From the NCBI GenBank assembly GCA_000703065.1, contig JNLK01000001.1:1-64000 (forward strand): a stretch of DNA of 64,000 nucleotides, in the 5' to 3' direction. Each line of letters begins with the position of its first letter. Within the stretch, counting starts at the first letter, position 1. Positions 44,838 to 54,784 of this stretch are shown here, piece after piece. The notes beneath the pieces were generated by a model. It worked only from the letters and a program-made list of their open reading frames with translations. It did not search any database and was not told where the DNA came from. This DNA comes from Lachnospiraceae bacterium AC2029 (GTDB lineage: Bacteria; Bacillota; Clostridia; Lachnospirales; Lachnospiraceae). Position numbers and translations under genes: made by a program.

Positions 44838-47657
44838 TTACGGGTTTGTACAGATACCGTTCGTATCAAAATTGTAGATTGTCGGACCGAATGCGATGGA
44901 ACAGTTCTGAGCCATCTTTCCGTCACTCTTCAGGTAATACCAGTTCCCCTTATACTTCGTCCAACCGGTCTGCATTACGCCCTTGGCCGTGAATCTGTAG
45001 TAGGAACCGCCGATCTTCTTCCATCCGGTTACCATGGCTCCGTTAGTGCCAAAGTAATACCACTTTCCGCTCTTCTTGTACCAGCCTGTCTTCATCACTC
45101 CCTTGGAGCTGAAGTAATAGGTCTTGCCGTTGATCTGCTTCAGACCGGTTGCGCGACCTGTAGCAGCATCACAGTAATACCAGTAACTCTTGATCTTGAA
45201 CCATCCGGTCTGCTTCTCACCCTGCTTGTTGTAACAGAATACATAGCCTGACTCATCCGTATACCAGCCTGCCTTCTTTACGGGAACCACTGTCACCCTG
45301 CATTCAGCAGTAACCGTAGCTTCACCGGCGCCTTCAACCTGACGTGTCTCGATCTCTTTCCCGTCAGCAGCCTCAACAGGTGTTGCCGACCATGATGACC
45401 ATTCACCCCATACAGGCCGACGGTAGGTATAGGTGATCACTTCCGTCTTGCTTCTGTCACGATGACGATATTCATAATGTCCTCCGCACTGTACCTGCTG
45501 GGTGGTCTGATTATACCAGGTGTCCCCTGATCTTCCGAAAAGGACGATGGAACCGTCGCTGTCGTATGCTGAAAGCGGTGAATCACTCCAGCCGCGATCA
45601 ATACGATATCCGCAGTAGATGCCGCTCCAATATCCTTCATAAGGACCGCTCCATCCTCCGCCACTTGAATACTGTGCGTACTTGCTGTAGTTATACTGTG
45701 TCTTATACTCCGGAACGTATCTGGATTCAACATCTCTGGTATCCGACTTCTGATACTCTGTCCTGGACCAGTCACTCCAGGTGCCCCATGAACCATAGAC
45801 CGTGTCCTTCTTCTCGCTTACATACTCCCAGCCTTCGCCAAGGGATCCCTTGGTCTGTGTTGTCTTTGTCTCGTAGGATTCTACCGTTCTGTAACGATAC
45901 TCCGTAGTCGGAGCTACAGAATCGGCTGCAGCAGCTTTGATCACGGTTTCACCCGGGTTGACAGCTGTAATAGTTCCAGCTTCATCAACGGTTGCCACTT
46001 CTTCATTGGAGGAAGTCCAGATCACATCTGTCAGGACTGCATCCTCCGGTGATACTGTCACCTGAAGGTTTGCGGTTTTTCCGGATTCCACGGTCAGTTC
46101 CGTGTCACTGAGACTGATCTTCTCTGCCCATTTAATGCTGTCTGCCGGAATCGCCTCTGTCTTTGTTTCTCCGCATCCATGTACACAGGTAAATGTACGG
46201 ACACCATCTTCATATCTCGTTGCTTCTTTTGTGACCTTACCCTCATCAAACTCATGTCCGAGAGCCTTGATCGTTTCCGTCTTCTTTTCACCGCAGGCAG
46301 CACAGGTATAGGTCTTTTCACCGTTCTCTGTACAGGTTGCCTCCTTCGTTACCTTTCCGTCATCCCAGGCATGCGGATCACAGGCTGATACCTTGATATC
46401 CCCGGCCGATACACTGGAGAACTGTCCTGCATAATCATATGCGTAGATGTGTGTGATATAGGTTCCGGTTTCGTTGTTATGATCTGCTGCCGATACATAG
46501 AAGGTTGCGTGACCGTTCGAAACCGTTGCCTTCGGCCAGTTCTTTGCCAGATCATCCTGACCATTATACGTGGTCCATGTGGGCATTTCCACATAGGCGA
46601 TACCCATATTATCACTTACATCGCATTCAACCTTGTAACCATTCTTTGTTACCTCGGTGACCTTCACATTTTTGATCACCGGCTTTTCCTTATCATATTT
46701 CAGAGTGAACCACTGATTGGTATTGTCATCCGACCATACCCAGAGATGCACGTCCGCACCGTTTGCTGTCGGATCACCGCCCATATCCATGGTCATTCTG
46801 GTTGCACATTCTGACTCGAAAAGAACCTTCCCGTTGGGCGCTCTCTTGATGAACCAGTTCTGTGCTCCGGTTCCGTTTCCTTCCCAGCTGACAATGTTGT
46901 TGCCGTTGGAAGATCCTGCGCCGTAGTCATCGATATATCTCCAGTTCTGACAGTTCTTGATCCGATAGGACCCGTTTGCATTCCTTGTGAACTCCCACCA
47001 GGAGCTTCGGTCACTGGAACTTCCTGTCTCACAGACGATATTGCAGTCCCTGTCCTTGATGTACCATCCGTTATCATGTATGATCTGGGCTCTGAAGCTG
47101 TCCCCAAGATTCAGTTGTTCCCATCCAATCGGTTCTGTGTTACGGATATGAACAAAACCAAGGAAATTCCTTCGATATCCCAAGTAGGTACTGTAATATC
47201 CCATATTCGAAAGGTCCCATTCTGAAGTGTCAAAATATGGACCACCCCATGCTGACTGGGAGGTTGTGATCTTATTTCCTTCAATCTTCTCCACAACAGC
47301 TACATGTCCTTCTTCCCCGTCCCACACAGCGATGTCTCCCAACTGAGGGGTCTGATCCTTGGGGTATCCGGTCTCATACCAGAAATAAACTGCATTTTTA
47401 AGTGGCAGATCCGGTTCTGAACCAAGTATTTCGTACGCCCGACCATATGCATACCACGTACAGTTTCCTGTACCGCCTCCGTTACTGAACGGATTCAGAC
47501 TTGAATAGTAAGGCTCGCTCCCACTCGGAGCCGAAAGTCGCGGAGTGAAACCTGCCGCTTCCGCCTGCGTCGCTCCCATGTTGGGCACCATTGCTACGAT
47601 CATGGCCGCTGCCAGCACTCCGGTCCATAATCTTTTTAAACACTTTGCTTTTTTCAT
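44838..47657 (-). CDS. Secreted CHAP-domain multidomain wall protein (paralogue B)
   Basis: A 939-residue paralogue of the protein at 35067-37979. Its signal peptide and CHAP domain differ (Cys66 in NCTWYAYGRA, His118 in EEGHVAVVEKI, of the LysM-less amidase/peptidase type), but from about residue 178 the ricin-like, Ig, Cys-pair, BIG2, Tyr/Trp-rich and wall-binding regions are almost the same. The two enzymes thus carry different catalytic heads on one wall-targeting body. AAAGGAG lies 7 nt before the ATG at 47657; the ATG at 47663 is less likely. It has its own conserved upstream block. Confidence 0.88.
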   Translation of the reverse strand: MKKAKCLKRLWTGVLAAAMIVAMVPNMGATQAEAAGFTPRLSAPSGSEPYYSSLNPFSNGGGTGNCTWYAYGRAYEILGSEPDLPLKNAVYFWYETGYPKDQTPQLGDIAVWDGEEGHVAVVEKIEGNKITTSQSAWGGPYFDTSEWDLSNMGYYSTYLGYRRNFLGFVHIRNTEPIGWEQLNLGDSFRAQIIHDNGWYIKDRDCNIVCETGSSSDRSSWWEFTRNANGSYRIKNCQNWRYIDDYGAGSSNGNNIVSWEGNGTGAQNWFIKRAPNGKVLFESECATRMTMDMGGDPTANGADVHLWVWSDDNTNQWFTLKYDKEKPVIKNVKVTEVTKNGYKVECDVSDNMGIAYVEMPTWTTYNGQDDLAKNWPKATVSNGHATFYVSAADHNNETGTYITHIYAYDYAGQFSSVSAGDIKVSACDPHAWDDGKVTKEATCTENGEKTYTCAACGEKKTETIKALGHEFDEGKVTKEATRYEDGVRTFTCVHGCGETKTEAIPADSIKWAEKISLSDTELTVESGKTANLQVTVSPEDAVLTDVIWTSSNEEVATVDEAGTITAVNPGETVIKAAAADSVAPTTEYRYRTVESYETKTTQTKGSLGEGWEYVSEKKDTVYGSWGTWSDWSRTEYQKSDTRDVESRYVPEYKTQYNYSKYAQYSSGGGWSGPYEGYWSGIYCGYRIDRGWSDSPLSAYDSDGSIVLFGRSGDTWYNQTTQQVQCGGHYEYRHRDRSKTEVITYTYRRPVWGEWSSWSATPVEAADGKEIETRQVEGAGEATVTAECRVTVVPVKKAGWYTDESGYVFCYNKQGEKQTGWFKIKSYWYYCDAATGRATGLKQINGKTYYFSSKGVMKTGWYKKSGKWYYFGTNGAMVTGWKKIGGSYYRFTAKGVMQTGWTKYKGNWYYLKSDGKMAQNCSIAFGPTIYNFDTNGICTNP

Positions 47658-47759
47658 ATGCATTCTCCTTTCCTTATGTTATTTGTCTACTCCTTTCCTT
47701 CTGACTGACCGGGCACTGTTTCGTGTGGCAGATATCATGTTCCGCTCCGATCATCTGTA

Positions 47760-47800
47760 CTGTAACATAGAATCCACAAGGAGAATTTAGGGGGGGGGAC
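47760..47800 (-). promoter_or_regulatory. Conserved upstream block of CHAP gene B
   Basis: Minus-strand CCCCCCTAAATTC, 9 nt and ATTCTATGTTACAG, about 105 nt before the start codon; matches the block before CHAP gene A except for one base in the second part. The lower-identity sequence around it shows that the conservation is selective. Confidence 0.5.
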
Positions 47801-47840
47801 ATTTGTTCATGCACGCCCACTTACCGACCGTGTCGCGCAA

Positions 47841-47876
47841 ACAAAAATCAGGGCCCGGATAACCGGGTCCTGATCA
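47841..47876 (-). terminator. Terminator of the small wall-binding protein gene
   Basis: On the minus strand ATCAGG-A-CCCGG pairs with CCGGG-C-CCTGAT (one internal mismatch) and is followed by TTTTTGTTTG. It separates that gene from CHAP gene B. Confidence 0.85.
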
Positions 47877-47933
47877 CATCAACATAGGTAATCTATATTA
47901 TGTCAACTAATTCTACTTTTCTGACAATCTCGC

Positions 47934-48671
47934 CTAATAACTATCCGGAGCCCAAATTCTCACATCCGAAACAACCCCTTTGGAATAGTAAAGTCCTAAT
48001 GAACCACCATTACTCAACGAATACCATCCGGACGTTGCCGATGAATCAGTCAGTCTTGCAGAAATCGCCCTCAATTTGGCATCAGCCTGTGAACGTGTCA
48101 TTCCGAGAGCGATTCCTTTGATCGTATGTTTACTCTTATTCCGAATCCAGATAAAACTGATTTTCTTATTGAAGTATTCATCGGAAATGATCAGATTATT
48201 GTTCTGATACTCGTTCGCTGAAGTGGCTCCCACATCCTTCAGGTTCGTTGTATGTCGAACGAACACATCCAGATTCTTATTCATATAAATACTCAGTTCC
48301 TTGTTCAGTGTCTGTATCAATTCACCCGATGATCTGAAATTACAGGAAATACCACCGATCGTTCTTTTTCCCGTCACCATGTATCCGTCTTTGCTGTCAA
48401 AATAATACCACTTACCGGAATACTTCTTCCATCCAACCTTCATGGATCCATCGGAGTTAAAGAAATACCACTTGCCGGAGATCTTTCTCCATCCGGTAAC
48501 CTTCTTGCCGTTTGAATAGAAATACCACTTACCGGAAATCTTCTTCCATCCACTCTTTGTGGCTGCAAGCACAACTGTCTCAGACTCTGTCTTTGCCTCA
48601 GCCGGCATCGATACAGCCGGAATCAGCATAGCCGCCAGCAACAACATGATCAATAACCTTCTAAGCTTCAT
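47934..48671 (-). CDS. Secreted protein with N-terminal wall-binding repeats and unknown C-domain
   Basis: A signal peptide (cleavage near PAEA) is followed by three to four wall-binding repeats (GWKKISGKWYFY, GWRKISGKWYFF, GWKKYSGKWYYF) and a C-terminal domain of about 140 residues, containing HTIKGIALGMTRSQADAKL and ending VVSDVRIWAPDSY, which I do not recognise. The repeats are at the N-terminus, the reverse of the CHAP proteins. GGAGG lies 7 nt before the ATG at 48671. It follows the hybrid kinase gene by about 85 bp. Confidence 0.78.
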   Translation of the reverse strand: MKLRRLLIMLLLAAMLIPAVSMPAEAKTESETVVLAATKSGWKKISGKWYFYSNGKKVTGWRKISGKWYFFNSDGSMKVGWKKYSGKWYYFDSKDGYMVTGKRTIGGISCNFRSSGELIQTLNKELSIYMNKNLDVFVRHTTNLKDVGATSANEYQNNNLIISDEYFNKKISFIWIRNKSKHTIKGIALGMTRSQADAKLRAISARLTDSSATSGWYSLSNGGSLGLYYSKGVVSDVRIWAPDSY

Positions 48672-48755
48672 TTGCATCCCTCCTTGGTAGTATTCATTCC
48701 TGCACTCTCTTTGTTATCCTTGTTCAGGATGATCGTTCACAAAACAACTTCGTCC

Positions 48756-51700
48756 CTACTTCTTCTTCAACTCCACATAAGTCGCGATCATATCCAGGAT
48801 CGCCTCCATGTTATTCTCGCTGATCTGCTCCTCCAGGGCCTGCAGGAACTCGGTGTCCTCTGTTCCGTAGCGGTCCTTACGAAGCCTGTGAAGTTCTCTT
48901 CTGAGCCCGTCCGTATCCTCGGTCTTTGCAGCCTGAAGCATCCGTACAAGGGCCGTAGAATCGATCTCCTCCTTCAGTACCGGCTCCTGAACAGGCTCCT
49001 GTACCTCCTCCTGAGGCGCAGTCTTCTCAGGCGCTTTCTCGGAAGCCTTCGCTGCATACTCCTCATCCGTCAGTCCCTGCTGTCCGGCTGCGAAATCCAG
49101 GTAGACCGCGACCACATCCAGCACCTCATCCAGCATTCCCAGGATGGCGGGAAGGTTGTCACGTACATAGGCTTTATTGCCGATATTGATGGCCGCATCG
49201 ATCTTGGAGATACGGTTGATCAGCTCCGTGGCACCGATATTCTGGGCACCGTTCTTCACATTGTGCAGCCTTGCCCGGAAGGTTCGGTAATTCTTGGCGA
49301 ATTTGTTCCTAAGGTCCTCCGGTGTATTCTGGTTCTGATTATAAAATGTACTGAGGATCCTGTTATAAACCTCGATGCTTCCGCCGATCCTCTCCAGGGT
49401 GCCGGCCACATCAAGATATCTCTGAAGCTCCAGCAGCCCCTCCCGGAACCGGGATTCACTGATATACTTGGCAAGATCTCCCGACCGGAAATGAATCTTC
49501 TCCTGGGGAAGATACTTTGTGGCCATGGAGGCAAGCGAGATCAGATCCAGCGGTTTTACGATCACATCCGTAAATCCCGTGGCGATGAGATTCTCGGAAT
49601 CCTCCCTGATCGCATCCTCCGTCATGGCAATGATCGGCATGGTATCCACACCCTCTCTTGCCAGCTCCCGTATCTCATGCATGGCATCGGTTCCGTTCAT
49701 GACCGGCATGGACAGATCCATGAAGACCATATCATAATCCTGGTTCATGACCATATCGATGGCACTGACGCCCGAAGCGGCCACGTCCGACCGGATCTCC
49801 ATCTGCTTCATCACGCCGACTGCAACGGTCCGGCTGATCTCCATGTCATCTACCAGCAGTACATTTACCTCAGGCATCAGCATCCGCTCTGCCTCTTCCT
49901 TTGTGACGCGGTCCAGTGTCTCCGGTCCCGGAGCAAGTGCCACCGAATCCTCTGACGGACGCATCTGCCTCAGGGATACCGTGAAGGAGGAGCCAGCACC
50001 GTAGGTACTCTCCACCTCCAGCTCACCTTCCATGATCTCTACCAGTTTCTTCGCGATGGCCAGACTGATACCGCTGCCGGAATATCCGGTCTGCTTCTTA
50101 TTGTCGGCGATATTATATACTTCAAAAAGATGCTGCAGGCGCTCCTTACGGATACCCACACCCGTATCAGAAATGCTAAAGAGCAGACGATCCTTTCCCT
50201 TCGGATCCTGATTCTCATAGCAGTCCACGTAGAGGGTGATCGTACCCTCCTTCGTATATTTCTGTGCATTATCCAGCAGGATCTCCAGCACACGCTTGAT
50301 CTTCTCATAATCACCGATCATGACATCCGGGATATTCTCTCCCAGATCCACAAGGAAGCGCACCGGACGCTGATCCAGGGTATTGATGATCTGATCTGAA
50401 ATGTCACACACAAGGGTCGTAATGGAATACGGAGCTTCCACCACGGTTTCCTTTCCTGCCTCCAGGCGGGCAAGCTGAATGGTCTCGTCCACCTTTCCGA
50501 GAATGTCCTGTCCGGACTCCACGATCGCATTCAGACTGTTCCTCTGGATCTCGGGATCCGGTTCTCTCTGCATGGACTCTGCAAGACTGATGATCGCATT
50601 TACCGGTGTCTTGATCTCATTACTCATATGAGCCAGGAAGTCCGTTTTTGCGGTACTGGACTTCACCGCCACCTCGTGCTCCTTCTCCAGCTTCTCGATC
50701 TCCCTGTTCTGACCCAAAACCTGCTTACGGAAACGGATCATACCGAAGACCACAAGGAAAACGAGAAGTGCAAGCGCCACCAGAAGACCGATCCTGACCG
50801 CTCTCTTCTCAAAGAAGCCGTATTCCTTGAATATGGTAAATGTAATATCCTGTGTACTCTGCACGCCGTCACCGTTCATGGCACGCACCGTAAAGGTGTA
50901 ATTGCCTCCCTCCAGGTTGGTGTAGACCGCCTGCATGGTATCCGAGGGACTGATGGTAATAGGCGCACTGTCAAAGCCCTGCAGCTGATACTCCACCTGG
51001 ATATTCTCCCGGTTGATAAAGCTGAGGACCGCAAAGGAAATGGATACTCTCTGCGTTTTGGACGGCACGGTCAGGCTTCCGCCGATCTGGTCAAAATGAT
51101 AGACCTGATCATCCACATTGATCTCGGAAACCGTCAGCTTCGGTGCCACCTCGTTGGTACGGATCCCCTCCGTACTCATGGTATAAATACCCTGATTGCT
51201 GCACACGTACAATACATGATTAAGAATCAGTGCATTGGAGTACAGTGTCAGCGGACTTGACAGCCCGTCGCCCTGCGCATAATACCGGCTCTTCATTTCC
51301 TCCGTTCCCAGAAGCTCCTTCTCCGTAGTACGAAGAACACCCTTGGAACCGGTGATCCAGAGATACATTCCCTGTTCCGTATTCTCTTTTACAATGTCAT
51401 AGATATTATTCGAGAAATCGATATTGTTGATGGGACGGATACTCTCATTGAAAAGGGACAGACCGTTATCCGTACCGATCCAAAGTCCCTCCTCTCCCGG
51501 CGCAAAGCAGGTCACCACATTGGAAGTCAATCCGTCATCCTCCGTATAATGACGGATGCTGTCTCCGCGGATCACATACATTCCGCTGCCGTCGGAACCG
51601 GCATAGATACGCCCTTCCTCATCCTGATACAGACAAAGGATATTGGCGTTCTCCATTCCGTTTTCCGTGGAATAGTTCCGGACCAGCTTGTCATCCGTAC

Positions 51701-53087
51701 CGATGATACTGATCCCCTCCTCGGTGGCAACCGCAACGCTATGGTCCTCCAGCTCCATGGTGCAGTTGATCTGATTGGTAAGAAGGGCTCCTGAACGTCC
51801 GAACACATGGATCTCATTCTTTGGTGTATAACAGATGACACCGTATTTCCTGGAGGTGGATACCCAGATATTGCCTCTGGAATCCTTCATCACATCTCTT
51901 ACGCCGGCGCCTGACAGGTATTCGGTCAGCTTATTCTCCACCGGCTTCTGCTTACTGTCCAGGATCATAAGACCGTCATCGGTTCCGATATACTTCATAC
52001 CGTCATAGGTCATGATGCAGTTGGTTCCTGAGCTGTCGATCCCGTATCTCTGATTGAAGTTACGGAACTTACTGTTACCCAGCAGCAGGATACCCATCCG
52101 ACTGGATGCGAACCAGTAATTCCCCTCGTAATCCATGATCATGGAGGCAAAATACTTGCTGATCGCCGTATCATAGATCGCCGTAAATGTACCCTTCTGA
52201 TTGAAATACCCGATCCCGCTTTCGGCGCATACAAACAGATGGTTGTTTCCGTCATCGTAAAGGGAGTTGATACCCTCTCGGCCGGACTTCAGGGTATCAT
52301 AATGAAGGTTCTTCTGCATATGGAGGACTTCCGTTCCTACAGTTCCGAGGTACACCGATCCGTCTGCCATGCCAAGGATGCAGGACAGTTCATCACTCGT
52401 ATAGTCCGCGGCATTGTAGTAGAGCACCTGCCCGTCCTCATTGAGACGGAAGAAACGTCCGCCGTTCTCCAAACCCCAGATATCATTCTCCGCAAGTGTG
52501 ATCTCCTTCACATTATGACTCGTGGTATCCGTCAGAAGATTCAGATTGTTATTCTGGGAATCTGCCGTATAAAGGCCGTAAGCCGTAGCCACATAAATGG
52601 TACCCTTACTGTCCTCACATACGTCGTTGATACATTTTACTCCATGATAATAATCCGTGGAAAAATGTTCCACCGAGCTTCCCTTGATATAGAACAGCCC
52701 GTAATTGTTCGTCGCGATCCAGAGACGCCCGGAGCTGTCCTGGAACAGCTGATTGATCAGATAGACATCATCCTTGTCCGTATCCCACAGATTGTAGATC
52801 TTGAACTCCTTGCCGTTGTAACGGTACAGACCGCCGTCGGTACCGACCCAGATATAGCCGGACTGTGTCTGGTAGACGCAGTTTACCTCGGCGCTGCCAA
52901 GACCGCTCTCCTGGTTGTAGACCGTCTGCTTGTAAAGAGACAGGAGCACATCCTTGGCCGCCGCCTCCGCAGGGACATCGGAGATGAATGGAACGAAAAG
53001 AAGGCATGCCATAAGACATGCCGAGAGTATCCATGTTATGAATCTGACTCTCTTACTTCTTTTCAAAAAAAGCTCCTTTTGTTTCAT
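48756..53087 (-). CDS. Hybrid sensor histidine kinase with two-component propeller
   Basis: A 1,443-residue membrane kinase. After a signal peptide, repeated regulator-propeller blades (for example YIWVGTDGGLYRY, GLWIGTDNGLSLF) fill about residues 50-690, then a Y_Y_Y domain, one membrane helix (about 762-785), HisKA with the phospho-histidine in HMSNEIKTPVNAI (about 816), a GHKL ATPase (LLDNAQKYTKEG), a receiver with Asp in MVFMDLSMP (about 1122) and an Hpt domain with His in LHNVKNGAQNIG (about 1274). No DNA-binding output is fused, so phosphate should pass to a separate regulator, not visible here. The ATG has no clear Shine-Dalgarno. Confidence 0.92.
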   Translation of the reverse strand: MKQKELFLKRSKRVRFITWILSACLMACLLFVPFISDVPAEAAAKDVLLSLYKQTVYNQESGLGSAEVNCVYQTQSGYIWVGTDGGLYRYNGKEFKIYNLWDTDKDDVYLINQLFQDSSGRLWIATNNYGLFYIKGSSVEHFSTDYYHGVKCINDVCEDSKGTIYVATAYGLYTADSQNNNLNLLTDTTSHNVKEITLAENDIWGLENGGRFFRLNEDGQVLYYNAADYTSDELSCILGMADGSVYLGTVGTEVLHMQKNLHYDTLKSGREGINSLYDDGNNHLFVCAESGIGYFNQKGTFTAIYDTAISKYFASMIMDYEGNYWFASSRMGILLLGNSKFRNFNQRYGIDSSGTNCIMTYDGMKYIGTDDGLMILDSKQKPVENKLTEYLSGAGVRDVMKDSRGNIWVSTSRKYGVICYTPKNEIHVFGRSGALLTNQINCTMELEDHSVAVATEEGISIIGTDDKLVRNYSTENGMENANILCLYQDEEGRIYAGSDGSGMYVIRGDSIRHYTEDDGLTSNVVTCFAPGEEGLWIGTDNGLSLFNESIRPINNIDFSNNIYDIVKENTEQGMYLWITGSKGVLRTTEKELLGTEEMKSRYYAQGDGLSSPLTLYSNALILNHVLYVCSNQGIYTMSTEGIRTNEVAPKLTVSEINVDDQVYHFDQIGGSLTVPSKTQRVSISFAVLSFINRENIQVEYQLQGFDSAPITISPSDTMQAVYTNLEGGNYTFTVRAMNGDGVQSTQDITFTIFKEYGFFEKRAVRIGLLVALALLVFLVVFGMIRFRKQVLGQNREIEKLEKEHEVAVKSSTAKTDFLAHMSNEIKTPVNAIISLAESMQREPDPEIQRNSLNAIVESGQDILGKVDETIQLARLEAGKETVVEAPYSITTLVCDISDQIINTLDQRPVRFLVDLGENIPDVMIGDYEKIKRVLEILLDNAQKYTKEGTITLYVDCYENQDPKGKDRLLFSISDTGVGIRKERLQHLFEVYNIADNKKQTGYSGSGISLAIAKKLVEIMEGELEVESTYGAGSSFTVSLRQMRPSEDSVALAPGPETLDRVTKEEAERMLMPEVNVLLVDDMEISRTVAVGVMKQMEIRSDVAASGVSAIDMVMNQDYDMVFMDLSMPVMNGTDAMHEIRELAREGVDTMPIIAMTEDAIREDSENLIATGFTDVIVKPLDLISLASMATKYLPQEKIHFRSGDLAKYISESRFREGLLELQRYLDVAGTLERIGGSIEVYNRILSTFYNQNQNTPEDLRNKFAKNYRTFRARLHNVKNGAQNIGATELINRISKIDAAINIGNKAYVRDNLPAILGMLDEVLDVVAVYLDFAAGQQGLTDEEYAAKASEKAPEKTAPQEEVQEPVQEPVLKEEIDSTALVRMLQAAKTEDTDGLRRELHRLRKDRYGTEDTEFLQALEEQISENNMEAILDMIATYVELKKK

Positions 53088-53108
53088 TGCGAAGCATTCT
53101 GAAAACGA

Positions 53109-53148
53109 TCATGCGTCATCTTCCCATTTTTCGGAATTCATGCGTCAT
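53109..53148. repeat. Two direct 11-bp repeats upstream of the hybrid kinase
   Basis: TCATGCGTCAT occurs at 53109-53119 and 53138-53148, 29 bp apart, within 65 bp of the kinase start. The spacing is near three helical turns, suggestive of a regulator site but unproved. Confidence 0.4.
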
Positions 53149-53176
53149 ATGCTTCATTCTTCTGCTTTCTGCCGCA

Positions 53177-54586
53177 TTATGCCTCACGAAGAAATGCTTC
53201 GTAGCCCTTCTCGGTCTCATAGATATCCGCCTTGGAGGTTACCTCCCAGGGAGCATGCATGTTCAGGACCGCAACGCCGCAGTCAATGACCTCCATGTCA
53301 TACAGTGACAGGATATAGGCAATGGTTCCGCCGCCGCCCATATCAACCTTTCCCAGTTCCGCGGTCTGATAATGAACCTTCTCCTTCTCAAGGATACCGC
53401 GGATCCGTCCGATATACTCGGCGTTGGCATCATTGGAGCCGGACTTTCCACGTGCTCCGGTGAATTTATTGAATACCATTCCTCTTCCCAGATAGGAAGC
53501 GTTCTTTTCTTCAAAGCAGGATGCATAGAGCGGATCATAGCCTGCGCTCACATCCGAGGACAGCATGCAGGAAGCCGCAAGACAGCGGCGAAGAGCCAGG
53601 GAGCTGTCCTTTCCGTCAAGTGCCAGAAGCTCTGCCACCACATTTTCAAAGAAACGGGACTGCATACCGGTAGCTCCCACGGAACCGATCTCCTCCTTGT
53701 CCACCAGCAGTGTGCAGGCGGTACGGTTCAGTTCCTTCTGGTTCAGCTGTGCCACCAGGCTTGTGTATGCGCATACCTTATCATCCTGGCCATAGGCAAG
53801 GATCATGGACCGGTCGATTCCCATATCCCTGGGCTTGCCCGCAGGCACGATCTCCAGCTCGGCGGACATGAAATCCTCTTCCGCCATGTCGTACTTCTCC
53901 TTCAGGAGCGCCAGAACCTGCTGCTTCACCGGATCCTTCTTATCTTCCTTCTTTCCGTCCTTTTCCTCCTTGCTGAGCTTGATGGGACGGGAGGCAATGA
54001 GCAGGTCGAGATTTTCGCCTTCCACAGCCTTAGCCGCAGTCTTTGCCATCTGATCCTGTGCCAGGTGGATCAGGATATCCGTTACGCAGAATACGGGATC
54101 ATTTTCATCCTCACCGATCACCACGTCCACAACGGTCCCGTCAGTCTTCGCAACCACACCGTGGATCGCCAGCGGAAGAGTCACCCACTGATACTTCTTA
54201 ATCCCACCGTAATAATGTGTATCCAGGTAAGCAAGATCACTCTTCTCATACAGCGGGTTCTGCTTTACGTCCAGCCGGGGAGAATCCAGATGTGCACCCA
54301 GGATGTTCATTCCCTTCTCAAGAGGCTGCTTTCCGATATGGAACAGCGCCACGGTCTTTCCCATGTTGTTCGCGTAGATCTTATCACCTGCTACAAGCTT
54401 CTTTCCCTTTTTGATCGCTTCCTCCAGGGAGATATACCCTGCCTTCTTTGCCTGTTCGATCACATACCGGGTACCTTCCCGCTCGGTCTTGCCCCTGAAT
54501 AGATAATCCTTGTAGCCTTCACAGAGTTCTTCGAGTTTTTTGACCTCTTTTTTACCATAGGATTTCCAAGCATTCCTTCGTTCCAT
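53177..54586 (-). CDS. M18-family aminopeptidase
   Basis: A dinuclear zinc aminopeptidase releasing N-terminal (often acidic) residues from peptides, cytoplasmic. Metal-site motifs are LGAHLDSPRLD near residue 96, LVDKEEIGSVGATG near residue 295 and DVSAGYDPLYA; the C-terminal GGGGTIAYIL supplies another ligand region. The 469-residue length is normal. The first Met at 54586 fits the family start. It has its own promoter about 150 bp upstream. Confidence 0.93.
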   Translation of the reverse strand: MERRNAWKSYGKKEVKKLEELCEGYKDYLFRGKTEREGTRYVIEQAKKAGYISLEEAIKKGKKLVAGDKIYANNMGKTVALFHIGKQPLEKGMNILGAHLDSPRLDVKQNPLYEKSDLAYLDTHYYGGIKKYQWVTLPLAIHGVVAKTDGTVVDVVIGEDENDPVFCVTDILIHLAQDQMAKTAAKAVEGENLDLLIASRPIKLSKEEKDGKKEDKKDPVKQQVLALLKEKYDMAEEDFMSAELEIVPAGKPRDMGIDRSMILAYGQDDKVCAYTSLVAQLNQKELNRTACTLLVDKEEIGSVGATGMQSRFFENVVAELLALDGKDSSLALRRCLAASCMLSSDVSAGYDPLYASCFEEKNASYLGRGMVFNKFTGARGKSGSNDANAEYIGRIRGILEKEKVHYQTAELGKVDMGGGGTIAYILSLYDMEVIDCGVAVLNMHAPWEVTSKADIYETEKGYEAFLREA

Positions 54587-54734
54587 ATTCCTCCGCCTTT
54601 CTCAGATCTTGAAAATGTACGGATCAGTGGATCCGCAGATTGTGTTCGTGAATCAGTTATACCGAACATATAACTTCTTTCGTCCGGTTTTATCTTTATC
54701 CCACGAATCCCTTTCGTGCGACATAGAATACATT

Positions 54735-54764
54735 ATTATATCACAGATCCGACGGTCTTCGCAA
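54735..54764 (-). promoter_or_regulatory. Promoter of the M18 aminopeptidase gene
   Basis: Minus-strand TTGCGA (54759-54764), 18 nt and TATAAT (54735-54740), with TGA before the -10 box as an extended -10 element. Confidence 0.65.
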
Positions 54765-54784
54765 ATACGTCCGTCATCCGCGCC

